From Ancylobacter oerskovii (GTDB lineage: Bacteria; Pseudomonadota; Alphaproteobacteria; Rhizobiales; Xanthobacteraceae): a stretch of DNA of 64,000 nucleotides. The stretch spans positions 1-64,000 of the forward strand of contig NZ_JAHBGB010000033.1 of the NCBI RefSeq assembly GCF_018390555.1, given 5' to 3'. The notes beneath the pieces are model-generated. The model made no database searches. It saw only the letters and a list, made by a program, of their open reading frames with translations, and was not told where the DNA came from. Positions 46,973-55,698 of this stretch are shown here, piece by piece (position 1 is the first letter of the stretch; each line of letters begins with the position of its first letter). Made by a program: the position numbers and the translations under genes.

Positions 46973-48851
46973 CCTTGCCGACCTCACCGCCGAGCTGGTC
47001 GACGCGGCCTGGCGGCGTGGCCTACGGCCGGAGCTGCAGCTGACCGTGACGGAATGGGCGGACGCCAACCGCATCCTGCCCGGCACCAATGCCGAGCCGG
47101 GGCCGTGGCGGACGTCGCGGGTGCCGTACCTCAAGGCGATACAGGACTGCCTCTCCACCTCCTCGCCGATCGAGCGCGTCGTGCTGATGAAGGGCGCGCA
47201 GACCGGCGGCACCGAGGCGGGGCTGAACGCCATCGGCTACTGGATCGCCCATGCGCCCGGCCTGGTGCTGGCGGTGTGGCCGTCGATCGACATGGTGCGG
47301 CGGAACTCGCGTACCCGCATCGATCCGTTGATCGATGGCACGCCGGCGCTGAGGAGCCGCATGGCGCCGGCCCGCGCCAAGGATCCCGGCAACACCGTCG
47401 GGCTGAAAGAGTTTCCCGGCGGCGCGCTGGTGATGACCGGCGCCAACTCGGCGACCGGCCTGCGCTCGACGCCGGCGCGCTACCTGGTGCTCGACGAAGT
47501 CGACGCCTTCCCGGCCGATGCCGATGGAGAAGGCGATCCCGTCGCGCTCGCCGTGCAGCGCACCGTCACCTTCCGCGGCCGGCGCAAGATCTTCCTGATC
47601 TCCACCCCGACCGAGGCCGGGGTGTCGAGGATCGAGAAGGCCTATGCCGAGAGCGACCAGCGGCGCTACTTCGTGCCCTGTCAGCATTGCGGCACGCATC
47701 AGGTGCTCGTCTGGCGCGGCGTCACCTGGCCGGAGGGCGAGCCGCGCAAGGCGTTCTACGCCTGTGAGACCTGTGGCGGGGTGATCGAGGAAGCCGACAA
47801 ACCGGCGCTGCTGGCCAAGGGCGAATGGCGGGCGACGGTGGAGGGCGACGGGCTCACGGTCGGCTTCCACCTCTCGGCGCTCTACTCGCCCTTCGAGAGC
47901 TGGGGCGAGATCGCCGCCGACTTCGTCGCCTCCAAGCGCGATCCCGCCCGGCTGAAGACCTGGACCAATCTGAAGCTGGGCGAACCCTATGAGGATCGCG
48001 ACATGGCGCCGCTGGCGCCGGACAGCCTGCAGGCGCGCGGGATCTCCTGCGACACCCCATGGACGGAGCTGCTGCCGGAGGGCGTCGCCGTCGTCACCGC
48101 CGGCGTCGACACTCAGGATGATCGCATCGAGGTGGAGTTCGTCGGCTGGGGCCGTGGCGAAGCCAGCTGGTCGCTCGACTATGAGATCCTGCACGGCGAC
48201 ACCTCGCGGCCGGAGGTGTGGGGCGCGCTCGATGGCCTGCTGCTGCGCCGCTTCCGCCACTCCAAGGCCATCCCCGATCTGCCGGTGCTGGCGGCGGCCA
48301 TCGATTCCGGCGGGCATCGCACCGACATGGTGATGAAGTTCTCGGCCGAGCGGCTCAACCGCCGCGTTTGGGCGATCAAGGGCCGCGGCGGCCCGGGCGT
48401 GCCGCCCTGGCCCAAGCGTCCGCCCAAGCTGCGCATCGCCAACCTCGCTCCGGTGCACATCGTCGGCGTCGATACGCTCAAGCACGGCCTGCTCTCGCGC
48501 CTGCGCATCGAGGACGGCGGGCACGGCGCCTGCCAATGGCCATCGGATCGCGATTATCTGTGGTTTACCGGTCTCGTCGCCGAGCGGCCGGTGCGCCGCT
48601 ACACCAAAGGCGTCGCCCCCATCGAGTGGGTGCCCGATCCCGGCGTGCGCAACGAGCCGCTCGACTGTCGGGTGTACGCCACGGCGGCGCTGCATGGGCT
48701 TTATGCGGCGGGGATGTCGCTGGCGGAGGCGGTTGCCAGGCTGGACGCCGCCGGCCCCAGCACCGACACCTCTGCACCCACTTCCGCGCTTCCAGCCTCA
48801 TCGGCGACGCCGTCCGGCGTCGTCCGCTCCAAGTGGTTATCAGGAGCATGA
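46965..48851 (+). CDS. Terminase large subunit, GpA family
   Basis: A 628-residue DNA-packaging motor of the lambda GpA type. The ATPase has the adenine/Walker A-like KGAQTGGTEAGLN (about residues 69-81) and Walker B RYLVLDEVDAFP (about 171-182). A zinc-like pair C-Q-H-C and C-E-T-C follows at about 244-272. The nuclease half has VTAGVDTQDDRIEVE and LAAAIDSGGHRTDMV, the acidic metal-binding clusters. It overlaps TerS by eight bases. A decayed second copy of part of this gene lies at about 49,885-50,106. Confidence 0.92.
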   Translation: MTDLADLTAELVDAAWRRGLRPELQLTVTEWADANRILPGTNAEPGPWRTSRVPYLKAIQDCLSTSSPIERVVLMKGAQTGGTEAGLNAIGYWIAHAPGLVLAVWPSIDMVRRNSRTRIDPLIDGTPALRSRMAPARAKDPGNTVGLKEFPGGALVMTGANSATGLRSTPARYLVLDEVDAFPADADGEGDPVALAVQRTVTFRGRRKIFLISTPTEAGVSRIEKAYAESDQRRYFVPCQHCGTHQVLVWRGVTWPEGEPRKAFYACETCGGVIEEADKPALLAKGEWRATVEGDGLTVGFHLSALYSPFESWGEIAADFVASKRDPARLKTWTNLKLGEPYEDRDMAPLAPDSLQARGISCDTPWTELLPEGVAVVTAGVDTQDDRIEVEFVGWGRGEASWSLDYEILHGDTSRPEVWGALDGLLLRRFRHSKAIPDLPVLAAAIDSGGHRTDMVMKFSAERLNRRVWAIKGRGGPGVPPWPKRPPKLRIANLAPVHIVGVDTLKHGLLSRLRIEDGGHGACQWPSDRDYLWFTGLVAERPVRRYTKGVAPIEWVPDPGVRNEPLDCRVYATAALHGLYAAGMSLAEAVARLDAAGPSTDTSAPTSALPASSATPSGVVRSKWLSGA

Positions 48852-48902
48852 CGATCATACCAGGCAACGCGCGGACCTTCAGGGGGCCGGGCTGTGGCTG
48901 AA

Positions 48903-48917
48903 TTGCCAAATTGGCAA
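48903..48917. promoter_or_regulatory. Dyad TTGCCAA-A-TTGGCAA before the Fic toxin-antitoxin genes
   Basis: A perfect 7-bp inverted repeat with one central base, 101 bases upstream of the antitoxin start. It fits an operator of the fic locus. Confidence 0.45.
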
Positions 48918-49017
48918 CGTCCCGGAAAGGCGCCATATACCAAACTCAAGAACAGTCCGAATCCTGAATGCGCATGGTCAGCGCGTTGTAGGACCGAGCT
49001 GCGAGCGGGAGGCCGGA

Positions 49018-49203
49018 ATGACGAATGAACTCAAGAAGCTGATCGAGGCGGCCAAGCGTGTGGAACCGTCCCCCGAGCACCGCGAAGAGCAGCGGCGCAG
49101 CTTCGCCTATGGGAATACCCATTTCGAGAATTCGCGCATCACGCGAGAAATGGTGAATGAACAGGCTGAGAAGCTGGCGAGGCAGGAGCGTGACGGACAC
49201 TGA
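49018..49203 (+). CDS. Small Fic antitoxin-like protein
   Basis: A 61-residue helical protein starting TNELKKLIEAAKRVEPSPEH, then RRSFAYGNTHFENSRITREM. The second part matches small proteins adjacent to Fic genes in alphaproteobacteria. In such antitoxins a helix with (S/T)-x3-E-(G/N) inserts into the Fic active site; here the segment reads NTHFEN, with N in the S/T place. ATG 49018 has GGGAGG upstream. It overlaps the Fic gene start. Confidence 0.65.
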   Translation: MTNELKKLIEAAKRVEPSPEHREEQRRSFAYGNTHFENSRITREMVNEQAEKLARQERDGH

Positions 49204-49870
49204 TGGTCCCGCCCAGCGTCACAGCCGGGCGAATGAAGCTGAACTGATCACCGATCCGATACTCAAGGCGGAGGCGGAGGCTCTCAACGGCCTCCGCCAA
49301 TTTGATGCCGGGCGAGCAATGATCCATGCCGCGCTTGATCGCGGTTCTTTCAAGCTCCGCCTGTCGCATGTTCTCGGCCTTCAGCGTGAAGCGTTGGCTG
49401 GCATCAGCAGCTATGCCGGCAATTTTCGGCCGGCTGGCGTCGCGATCGAAGGCAGCAAGCACGAGCCGCCTGGCGCACATCTGGTGCCCGAACTGGTGGA
49501 AGAGCTGTGCGACTATGTGAATGAAAGCTGGACGGAGAAAAGCGCGATCCATCTCGCCGCCTACATCATGTGGCGGCTCAACTGGATCCACCCCTTCGCC
49601 GACGGTAACGGCCGCACCTCGCGCATCACGTCCTACGTCGTTCTCTGCATCAAGCTCGGGGCGGATTTACCGGGCCTGCCGACGATCCCGGACCAGATCA
49701 CCTACAATCGCAAGCCATATTTCGACGCGCTCGACGCGGCTGATGCAGCGTGGCGGGATGGTCACCTTGACCTCACGAAGATGGAAGAGCTGTTGTCCGG
49801 TATGCTCGCCAAGCAACTGCATGGCGCTTACGAGCAGGCTGGCGGCGTGCCTCCAGACAGCACAGAGTAG
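49190..49870 (+). CDS. Fic-domain protein (probable AMP-transferase toxin)
   Basis: A 226-residue protein. The Fic motif is complete: HPFADGNGRTSR at residues 134-145. Its His is catalytic and the Asn/Gly anion hole binds the nucleotide. Fic toxins usually AMPylate DNA gyrase and topoisomerase IV or other targets; the target here is unknown. The GTG at 49190 overlaps the antitoxin gene by 14 bases, arguing for coupled translation of a toxin-antitoxin pair. Confidence 0.85.
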   Translation: MTDTDGPAQRHSRANEAELITDPILKAEAEALNGLRQFDAGRAMIHAALDRGSFKLRLSHVLGLQREALAGISSYAGNFRPAGVAIEGSKHEPPGAHLVPELVEELCDYVNESWTEKSAIHLAAYIMWRLNWIHPFADGNGRTSRITSYVVLCIKLGADLPGLPTIPDQITYNRKPYFDALDAADAAWRDGHLDLTKMEELLSGMLAKQLHGAYEQAGGVPPDSTE

Positions 49871-49884
49871 TCTTCTTTACAACC

Positions 49885-50106
49885 AGAGCCGCAGCGAGCC
49901 GAACTGGTCGCTCCATGATAAGCTCCTGCATTGCGACACCACTTGGTCGGAACTGTGGGCTTGATCGATTACTGCCGCGCAGCTTCCTTGATGCCAAGGC
50001 CGCCCCCGATCTGCCGGTGGCGGGTGGCCTTCCGGCCACCATCGCATCGATATGGTGATGCGATGGCGGCCGAGCGACTCAACCGGCGCATTTGGGGCGA
50101 TCACCC
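49885..50106 (+). pseudogene. Relic of a second terminase large subunit gene
   Basis: This 220-base stretch aligns with terL bases of about 48,140-48,385. Shared pieces are CTGGTCGCTC, GATCTGCCGGTG, ATGGTGATG, GCGGCCGAGCG and CTCAACC. Frameshifts and gaps show it is not translated. It lies between the Fic gene and the restriction-methylation gene. Confidence 0.7.
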
Positions 50107-50167
50107 ACGCCGCGACCCCACTTTACTTCATTTATTAGTTGGTAATTTTGTGGTGCCAATTTGATGC

Positions 50168-53100
50168 ATGGGGAATGGGCAAGAAATTAATAAAAAATTA
50201 CCAATCGCTGATTTTATCAAGCGATGGTCCAATCTTGATGGCGGTCAAGAGCGAGCGAACTATTCTCTTTTTTTATCCGAACTATGCGATGTGATTGGCG
50301 TCAAACGTCCCGATCCTGCACGAGCGGCCCATGACTTCAACGACTATGTATTTGAACGGCGTGTAGAGAGAAAACGTCCAGACGGGACAAACGAAACAGG
50401 GCGCATCGATCTATACAAGCGCGGGTGCTTTATCCTGGAGGCAAAGCAGAGCCGGCTCCGCGGCGGCAAGAAGGCAGTGATCGAAGGTCAAGCAGACCTA
50501 TTCGCCACGACGGAAACGGGGCCGGCGAACACGGCAGCGTACGGCCTCGATCACGTCATGGTCCAGGCGCGCCGACAAGCCGAGCGATATGCAGCTTCGT
50601 TGCCCGCCGACCATCCATATCCACCGTTCATCATCGCGTGCGACGTGGGGCGCGCTATTGAGCTCTACGCCGATTTTTCCGGTCATGGACGCCACTATGC
50701 CCAATTTCCTGATGCTCGGCAGTTTCGTATCGAACTTGGTCAACTGGAGAGCCCAGAAACCCTCGAACTGCTACGTTCGGTATGGGAAAAGCCTCAATCC
50801 CTAGATCCAGCACAGAAGACGGCCAAGGTAACCAGAGAGATTGCCGGGCGGTTGGCGGAAATCTCCAAAGCGCTTGAGGGACGTGGCTTCGAGGCCCGCA
50901 GCGTAGCAATTTTCCTTATGAGGTGCCTGTTCACGATGTTCGTCGAGGACGTGGGGCTGATGCGGAAGAAAGGTTTCACGGAACTTCTGACGAGGTGCCT
51001 CGACGATTCCATGCGATTTACCTTCGAGATCGAAGACCTCTGGCGTCACATGGACCGCGGTGACTACTCGCCCGGCATCGGCGAGAGACTACTACGTTTT
51101 AATGGCAAACTCTTTAAAAACGCCGCGGCGCTCCCTCTAACGAAAGACGAGATACGCCTTCTCCGCGATGCTTCGGATGCCGACTGGCGTGATCTGGAGC
51201 CTGCGATATTCGGCACCCTATTCGAACAGGCTCTGGACCCAATCGAGCGAAAGCGTCTCGGTGCACACTACACACCGCGCGCTTATGTCGAGCGGGTGGT
51301 GGATGCCACAATCGTCACGCCCCTCACCGAGGATTGGATCAGCCATCAATCAGCCGCCGAGCGTGCGATCCGCAACGGATCAACGGCGGCCGCCATTCGC
51401 GAGGTAGAAGATTTCCTGAGGCACCTGGCATCGATGCGGGTACTCGATCCGGCATGCGGGACAGGAAATTTTCTCTACGTCGCTCTCCGTCGGATGAAAC
51501 AGCTAGAAGGCGAGGCTCTCAAGCAACTGCAGGATATCGGCGGCGACGAGGCGGTCGCACGCGTCACCGGCATCTCGGTAAAGCCGGACCAATTCTTCGG
51601 CATGGAACTCAATAGGCGAGCTGTCGAGATTGCCGAACTGGTCCTATGGATCGGCTACATTCAGTGGCATATGAGGACCCGGTCCACTGTGCCCCCGGAG
51701 CCGGTTCTGGGCAGCAGCGACCATGTTCATGGCAAAGATGCCCTCATCACGTGGTCGGGCTATCCCCATCCGCAACTTAAGCGCGATGCATTGGGCAAGC
51801 CAGTGATCGATGGGCAAGGTAACGAAACCTACGCCTACCCGAACGCAGTCAGCGCCGATTGGCCGGAAGCTGACTTCATTGTCGGCAACCCTCCGTTCAT
51901 CGGCGGGAAGGATATTCGCGGGCGACTGGGCGCCGGTTACGCCGAAGCATTGCGGAGCGCCAAGCCGCAAATGAATCCTGCGGCGGATTTCGTGATGTAC
52001 TGGTGGGACCATGCTGCCCAACTGCTCGTCCGGAAGGGAACTCGACTGCGTCGCTTTGGCTTCGTCACGACGAACTCAATAACGCAGGTATTCCAGCGGC
52101 GTGTCCTTGAGCGACATCTAGCGGGAACATCCCCCGTTTCGTTGGTGCTCGCCGTTCCGGACCATCCATGGACCAAGGCCTCCAAGGATGCAGCTGCAGT
52201 CAGAATTGCGATTACGGTAGCTGAGGCTGGCGACCGGGATGGCGTTGTGCGCATTGCGATCAGAGAGGAAAATCTCGACACCGATGAGCCCTTGATCGAG
52301 TTTGCGGAACGTGAGGGTAAGATCAATCCTGATCTTACGATCGGCGTGGATGTGACTAAAGCGAAGGCCCTGGTGGCCAACGATGCGATCTGCTCCCCCG
52401 GCGTGAAGCTCCACGGTGATGGCTTCATCATCTCGCGAGAAAAAGCCATTGAGCTCGGCCTTGGAAAGCGACCGGGCCTTAATCAGCATATTCGGGAGTA
52501 CCGAAACGGCAGGGATCTGACATCACGACCCCGTGGAGTGATGGTTATCGACCTGTTTGGATCTACCGCAGCGGAAGCTCGGCGCGACTTCCCCGAAGTC
52601 TATCAGCATCTTCTTGAAACAGTTCGAAATCAGCGAGCTGAAACGTTCGCGAAATCGCCGACCAAGGACGCGCAGGACTATTTGGATCAATGGTGGATTT
52701 TCGGAAAGCCAAGAATTGAGCTCCGCCCGGCGTTGGAAGGCCTGCCCCGTTATATCGCCACCGTTGAAACCATGAAGCACCGCCTATTTCAGTTCATGGA
52801 ATTAGAAGTACTTCCAGACAACATGCTGGTTGTTATAGCGTCAGGCGAAGCATTTCACCTCGGCGTACTATCCTCAAAAGTGCATGTGACTTGGGCTTTA
52901 CGTACTGGAGGCCGGCAAGGTGTCGGCAACGATCCAAGATATTCGAAGTCTCGGTGCTTCGATCCCTTCCCATTCCCCGACGCCACCTCGTCGGCTCGCG
53001 CGAGAATCGGTGCCATTGCCGAAGAACTCGATGAGACGAGAAAACAAGTTCTTGTCGAACATCCCGACCTGAATCTGACCACGCTCTACAATGTTCTCGA

Positions 53101-53626
53101 GACCGTCCGGACTGGCAGCGTGCTTTCCCGGAAAGATCAGGACATCCGAAGTCGAGGTCGCATTCTGATCCTGCGGGAGCTTCATGATCGTCTCGACGCC
53201 GCCGTAGCAGAATCCTACGGGTGGCACGCGGGTATAAACGCTGAGCAGATCCTTGACAGTCTTGTCCGCCTGAACGAAGTCCGGGCTGCCGAAGAGCGCC
53301 GGGGTTTCATCAAATGGCTGCGGCCCGAGTATCAGATCGACAAGATCGGCCCGCTGGCGCATCGCGGCGACCGTATCCAAACGATCCTAGCGACCAAGGT
53401 CAAGGCAAAGAAGACACCGTTCCCGACCGCGAGGTTGGACCAAGCGCGGGTGGTCCTAGACCTGATCGCCCGTGCAAAAGCGCCTTTGTCAGCAGAGGAA
53501 ATCGCGGCCACGTTCACATCGTCGGATAAAACCGTCGCGGAGGTATGCGACGTGCTTCAATCCCTGGTCCGGCTAGGCCAAGCTGAAAGCTACGACAAAG
53601 GACGCAGCTTCTTTCGAGCGGCGTAG
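50168..53626 (+). CDS. MmeI-like (type IIL/IIG) restriction-methyltransferase protein
   Basis: A 1152-residue protein that combines cleavage and methylation. The N-terminal nuclease has a PD-(D/E)xK site at Asp81, Glu91 and Lys93 (RIDLYKRGCFILEAKQ). A helical spacer follows, then an N6-adenine methyltransferase with motif I VLDPACGTGNFLY (about 423-435) and motif IV GNPPF (about 573-577), and a target-recognition region. It is longer than usual MmeI-type enzymes (about 920 residues); the extra C terminus from about 1065 looks like a winged helix (SAEEIAATFTSSDKTVAEVC). It probably defends the host against other phages. GC content is lower than around it. Confidence 0.85.
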   Translation: MGNGQEINKKLPIADFIKRWSNLDGGQERANYSLFLSELCDVIGVKRPDPARAAHDFNDYVFERRVERKRPDGTNETGRIDLYKRGCFILEAKQSRLRGGKKAVIEGQADLFATTETGPANTAAYGLDHVMVQARRQAERYAASLPADHPYPPFIIACDVGRAIELYADFSGHGRHYAQFPDARQFRIELGQLESPETLELLRSVWEKPQSLDPAQKTAKVTREIAGRLAEISKALEGRGFEARSVAIFLMRCLFTMFVEDVGLMRKKGFTELLTRCLDDSMRFTFEIEDLWRHMDRGDYSPGIGERLLRFNGKLFKNAAALPLTKDEIRLLRDASDADWRDLEPAIFGTLFEQALDPIERKRLGAHYTPRAYVERVVDATIVTPLTEDWISHQSAAERAIRNGSTAAAIREVEDFLRHLASMRVLDPACGTGNFLYVALRRMKQLEGEALKQLQDIGGDEAVARVTGISVKPDQFFGMELNRRAVEIAELVLWIGYIQWHMRTRSTVPPEPVLGSSDHVHGKDALITWSGYPHPQLKRDALGKPVIDGQGNETYAYPNAVSADWPEADFIVGNPPFIGGKDIRGRLGAGYAEALRSAKPQMNPAADFVMYWWDHAAQLLVRKGTRLRRFGFVTTNSITQVFQRRVLERHLAGTSPVSLVLAVPDHPWTKASKDAAAVRIAITVAEAGDRDGVVRIAIREENLDTDEPLIEFAEREGKINPDLTIGVDVTKAKALVANDAICSPGVKLHGDGFIISREKAIELGLGKRPGLNQHIREYRNGRDLTSRPRGVMVIDLFGSTAAEARRDFPEVYQHLLETVRNQRAETFAKSPTKDAQDYLDQWWIFGKPRIELRPALEGLPRYIATVETMKHRLFQFMELEVLPDNMLVVIASGEAFHLGVLSSKVHVTWALRTGGRQGVGNDPRYSKSRCFDPFPFPDATSSARARIGAIAEELDETRKQVLVEHPDLNLTTLYNVLETVRTGSVLSRKDQDIRSRGRILILRELHDRLDAAVAESYGWHAGINAEQILDSLVRLNEVRAAEERRGFIKWLRPEYQIDKIGPLAHRGDRIQTILATKVKAKKTPFPTARLDQARVVLDLIARAKAPLSAEEIAATFTSSDKTVAEVCDVLQSLVRLGQAESYDKGRSFFRAA

Positions 53627-53670
53627 GTTATGCTATTCAATAGTAGCCGCTTCGCTGCCAATTGAGCCTT

Positions 53671-53904
53671 TTACCTCTTCCTCAACCGCACACCAGGCCC
53701 TTCGCCATTTTCGGCGACGAAGATGACGCCGGCGGCTTCGAGAGCAGCCTGTATGGCGGCGAGGTTGTTCCTCGTTGGCGTTCTGCGCCCCTTCTCGAAA
53801 TCAACGATCACGTTCCGGGAAACTCCGGCGGCCTCAGCGAGTGCCGCTTGATCCAATTCGACCAAGGCCCGAGCCGCCCGGCACTGTGCTGATCCAATGG
53901 TCAT
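53671..53904 (-). CDS. XRE-type helix-turn-helix regulator
   Basis: A 77-residue single-domain repressor-like protein. The helix-turn-helix is in ALVELDQAALAEAAGVSRNV and IVDFEKGRRTPTRNNLAAIQ, about residues 12-55. ATG 53904 is chosen because the frame before it is unlikely to be translated. It is the only gene of the element on the minus strand and is divergent from the gene at 53994; an inverted repeat lies in between. It likely keeps the element quiet in the integrated state, but this is inference. Confidence 0.75.
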   Translation of the reverse strand: MTIGSAQCRAARALVELDQAALAEAAGVSRNVIVDFEKGRRTPTRNNLAAIQAALEAAGVIFVAENGEGPGVRLRKR

Positions 53905-53913
53905 GATGCCCAA

Positions 53914-53964
53914 CGTTGCGCATGATGTTGCCATTAGCACCAACATTGAGCATGGTGCGTAACG
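53914..53964. promoter_or_regulatory. Imperfect inverted repeat in the divergent control region
   Basis: CGTTGCGCATGATG at 53914-53927 and CATGGTGCGTAACG at 53951-53964 are reverse complements at 12 of 14 positions, with CATGATGTTG and CAACATTGAGCATG adding a partial inner repeat. It is a probable operator pair for the XRE regulator. Confidence 0.5.
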
Positions 53965-53993
53965 TCTAACACCGTTACCACAGGAGCACGCGC

Positions 53994-54416
53994 ATGGGCA
54001 CCCATGTTCGCGAACGGGAAAGCCATGTCCCCAGCCGACGCCAGGCGCTTTGCCTCGGCGCGGCTGTCATCGCCGTGCCGGCCGGCGTCGTCGCCTTTGC
54101 GTCGGTGCCCGATCCCATCTTCGCCCTCATCGCCGAGCACCGGCGGCTCATGGAGCCGGTCCACGCCTGCACGACAGACGGCGAGGACCGGCTCGCCGAG
54201 CTGGTGGACACCGCCGACGAGCAGTTCGCCGAGCTGCTCGGCACGGTGCCGACCACACTGCCGGGGCTGTTAGCCCTTGTCCGCTATGTTGGCGTCGCCA
54301 ATCCCGACCTCCCGCTCGGTACGCAGGAAGATACGGACGGCACCACCTTCGAAGAGCTGTTTCTCGACACGCTCACCGTGGCGCTCGGCCGCCTCGTTGC
54401 GGAGGGCCGGGCATGA
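53994..54416 (+). CDS. Element-encoded hypothetical protein with RR-type N terminus
   Basis: A 140-residue protein. The N terminus (SRRQALCLGAAVIAVPAGVV) looks like a twin-arginine or membrane-anchoring signal, followed by a soluble helical region with EHRRLMEP and DRLAELVDTADEQFAELLG. Small proteins of this type occur in alphaproteobacterial prophages; function unknown. It overlaps the next gene by ATGA and starts a three-gene run under the divergent promoter. Confidence 0.6.
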   Translation: MGTHVRERESHVPSRRQALCLGAAVIAVPAGVVAFASVPDPIFALIAEHRRLMEPVHACTTDGEDRLAELVDTADEQFAELLGTVPTTLPGLLALVRYVGVANPDLPLGTQEDTDGTTFEELFLDTLTVALGRLVAEGRA

Positions 54417-54754
54417 ACGCGCATGTTCGTCATTTCACCATGGTGGAGGAAGGCGCCCTGCGGCAGCGGATCGAGGCGGTCATCGAGAGCATGCTTTCGC
54501 TGCTCGACCAGCTCGACGGCGATCCCGATCTCGAACCGAGCCTTGGAGGCAATCTTCCCTATCTCGACGCTGACCCGCGGCTGGTCGACATCGAGGGCGA
54601 CGAGGTCGAATTGCTCGAGGGTTACGACGAGGATGCCGAGGAGGACGATCCGGGCGAAGACGAGCACGACCGGGAATACACCTCGATAGAGCGCCACGGC
54701 ATGAGCTTCTGCAGCCCGTCGCCGGACGACGAGGAACAGGAGGCGGGCATATGA
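54413..54754 (+). CDS. Acidic hypothetical protein
   Basis: A 113-residue, strongly acidic protein with a helical N-terminal part (LRQRIEAVIESMLSLLDQLD) and an Asp/Glu-rich C-terminal half. No motif is recognised. Start ATG 54413 overlaps the previous stop. Its stop overlaps the next ATG, so the three genes are translationally coupled. Confidence 0.6.
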   Translation: MNAHVRHFTMVEEGALRQRIEAVIESMLSLLDQLDGDPDLEPSLGGNLPYLDADPRLVDIEGDEVELLEGYDEDAEEDDPGEDEHDREYTSIERHGMSFCSPSPDDEEQEAGI

Positions 54755-55080
54755 TCACCCGTCGCCGCCTGTTGATCAGCGCTGGCCCGGCGCTCGTTGC
54801 CACACCTGCCGCGGCTCTATGCCTTGCACCTGTGACGCCGCCCGCCGATCCCATGGAACGCGCCCGCCGTGCCTGATCGGACTTCTCGGAGGCGATGGAC
54901 GAGATGACGGCCGATGCCCATGGTTGGCTCATCATGGGAGCCGGACATCGCCGAGCCTTCGATCATTTTCGGCAGAAGGATAGCCGGTGGCTCAATATCA
55001 ACCGGATCAATCTCGTCGAGGATGTGGAGGCGCGGTTTGGGATGACTGAGCATCTCAAACGCATCCTGTTCGAGATGTGA
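54751..55080 (+). pseudogene. Gene interrupted by an in-frame TGA
   Basis: From ATG 54751 the frame codes an RR-type signal region (TRRRLLISAGPALVATPAAA) and reaches ERARRA, then a TGA at 54874-54876. The same frame goes on SDFSEAMDEMTADAHGWLIM to a second stop at 55078-55080. The upstream part resembles the protein at 53994, so both halves were probably one protein of about 109 residues. A TGG-to-TGA change is a likely cause. Confidence 0.6.
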
Positions 55081-55147
55081 GGCGTGGCTTGCCAGCCTGA
55101 AAGCAGGCTCGCCGAAAAACGGAACGTGGCACTTCCCACGCTGGGCG

Positions 55148-55169
55148 TATCGTGTTACTAACCACGATA
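55148..55169. promoter_or_regulatory. Dyad TATCGTG-N8-CACGATA before the MerR-like gene
   Basis: A perfect 7-bp inverted repeat with an 8-base spacer, 16 bases upstream of the start at 55186 and overlapping a larger imperfect repeat of CCCACG and CGTGGG. It is probably the operator of the structural operon. Confidence 0.55.
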
Positions 55170-55185
55170 ACGTGGGAGATATCAC

Positions 55186-55698
55186 ATGAACGGCCAGCGC
55201 ATTTCCATCATCCGGGAGACGTTCAGTGCCGCCGAGGTCGAGGCCATTACCGGCATTTCCCAGGTCGCGCTGCGTGATTGGCGGCGCCGCAAGATCCTCA
55301 AGACCAAGAGCGTGAGCAACCGCGCAATCTATTATGTCTACGACCTCGGCTACCTGATGGCTCTCCAAGCACTTACCTCCCAAGGTGTCGCTGTCGGGAC
55401 CGCGGCTATGGCGGCCAGATTGGCCGGGCCGATGATCGAACATTTCGCCGAGGTCATCAGCGTCGCGGCGGAGGATGCGGCCTTCGTTGGCTTCCACGGT
55501 AGGCGCATCGCTCGCTTCCTGATCGTTGCGCAGGACGGCGATATCGTTCGCGCGGGGGCTGTCGATGACTGGGTGAGAATGCGTGACGAGCAGGGCAAGC
55601 CCGCTTCCGCCTTTTTCATCGACTGCAAAGCACTCGGCGAGCAGATCGTCCAAAAAGCCCCGCGTCCGGTGGTTTCCGTCGAGCACGAGGGCGCGTGA
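55186..55698 (+). CDS. MerR-type helix-turn-helix regulator
   Basis: A 170-residue protein with an N-terminal winged helix-turn-helix of MerR kind (FSAAEVEAITGISQVALRDW, about residues 13-32, then a basic RRRKILKTKS) and a longer C-terminal domain of about 110 residues that may sense a signal. GGGAG precedes ATG 55186. It is the first gene of the operon that runs to the integrase, overlapping portal (TGATG), so it may control structural gene expression. Confidence 0.7.
   Translation: MNGQRISIIRETFSAAEVEAITGISQVALRDWRRRKILKTKSVSNRAIYYVYDLGYLMALQALTSQGVAVGTAAMAARLAGPMIEHFAEVISVAAEDAAFVGFHGRRIARFLIVAQDGDIVRAGAVDDWVRMRDEQGKPASAFFIDCKALGEQIVQKAPRPVVSVEHEGA

Noticed and set aside
47022-48695. 557-residue frame antisense to terL
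   Set aside because: Composition of an antisense shadow; terL is complete on the other strand.
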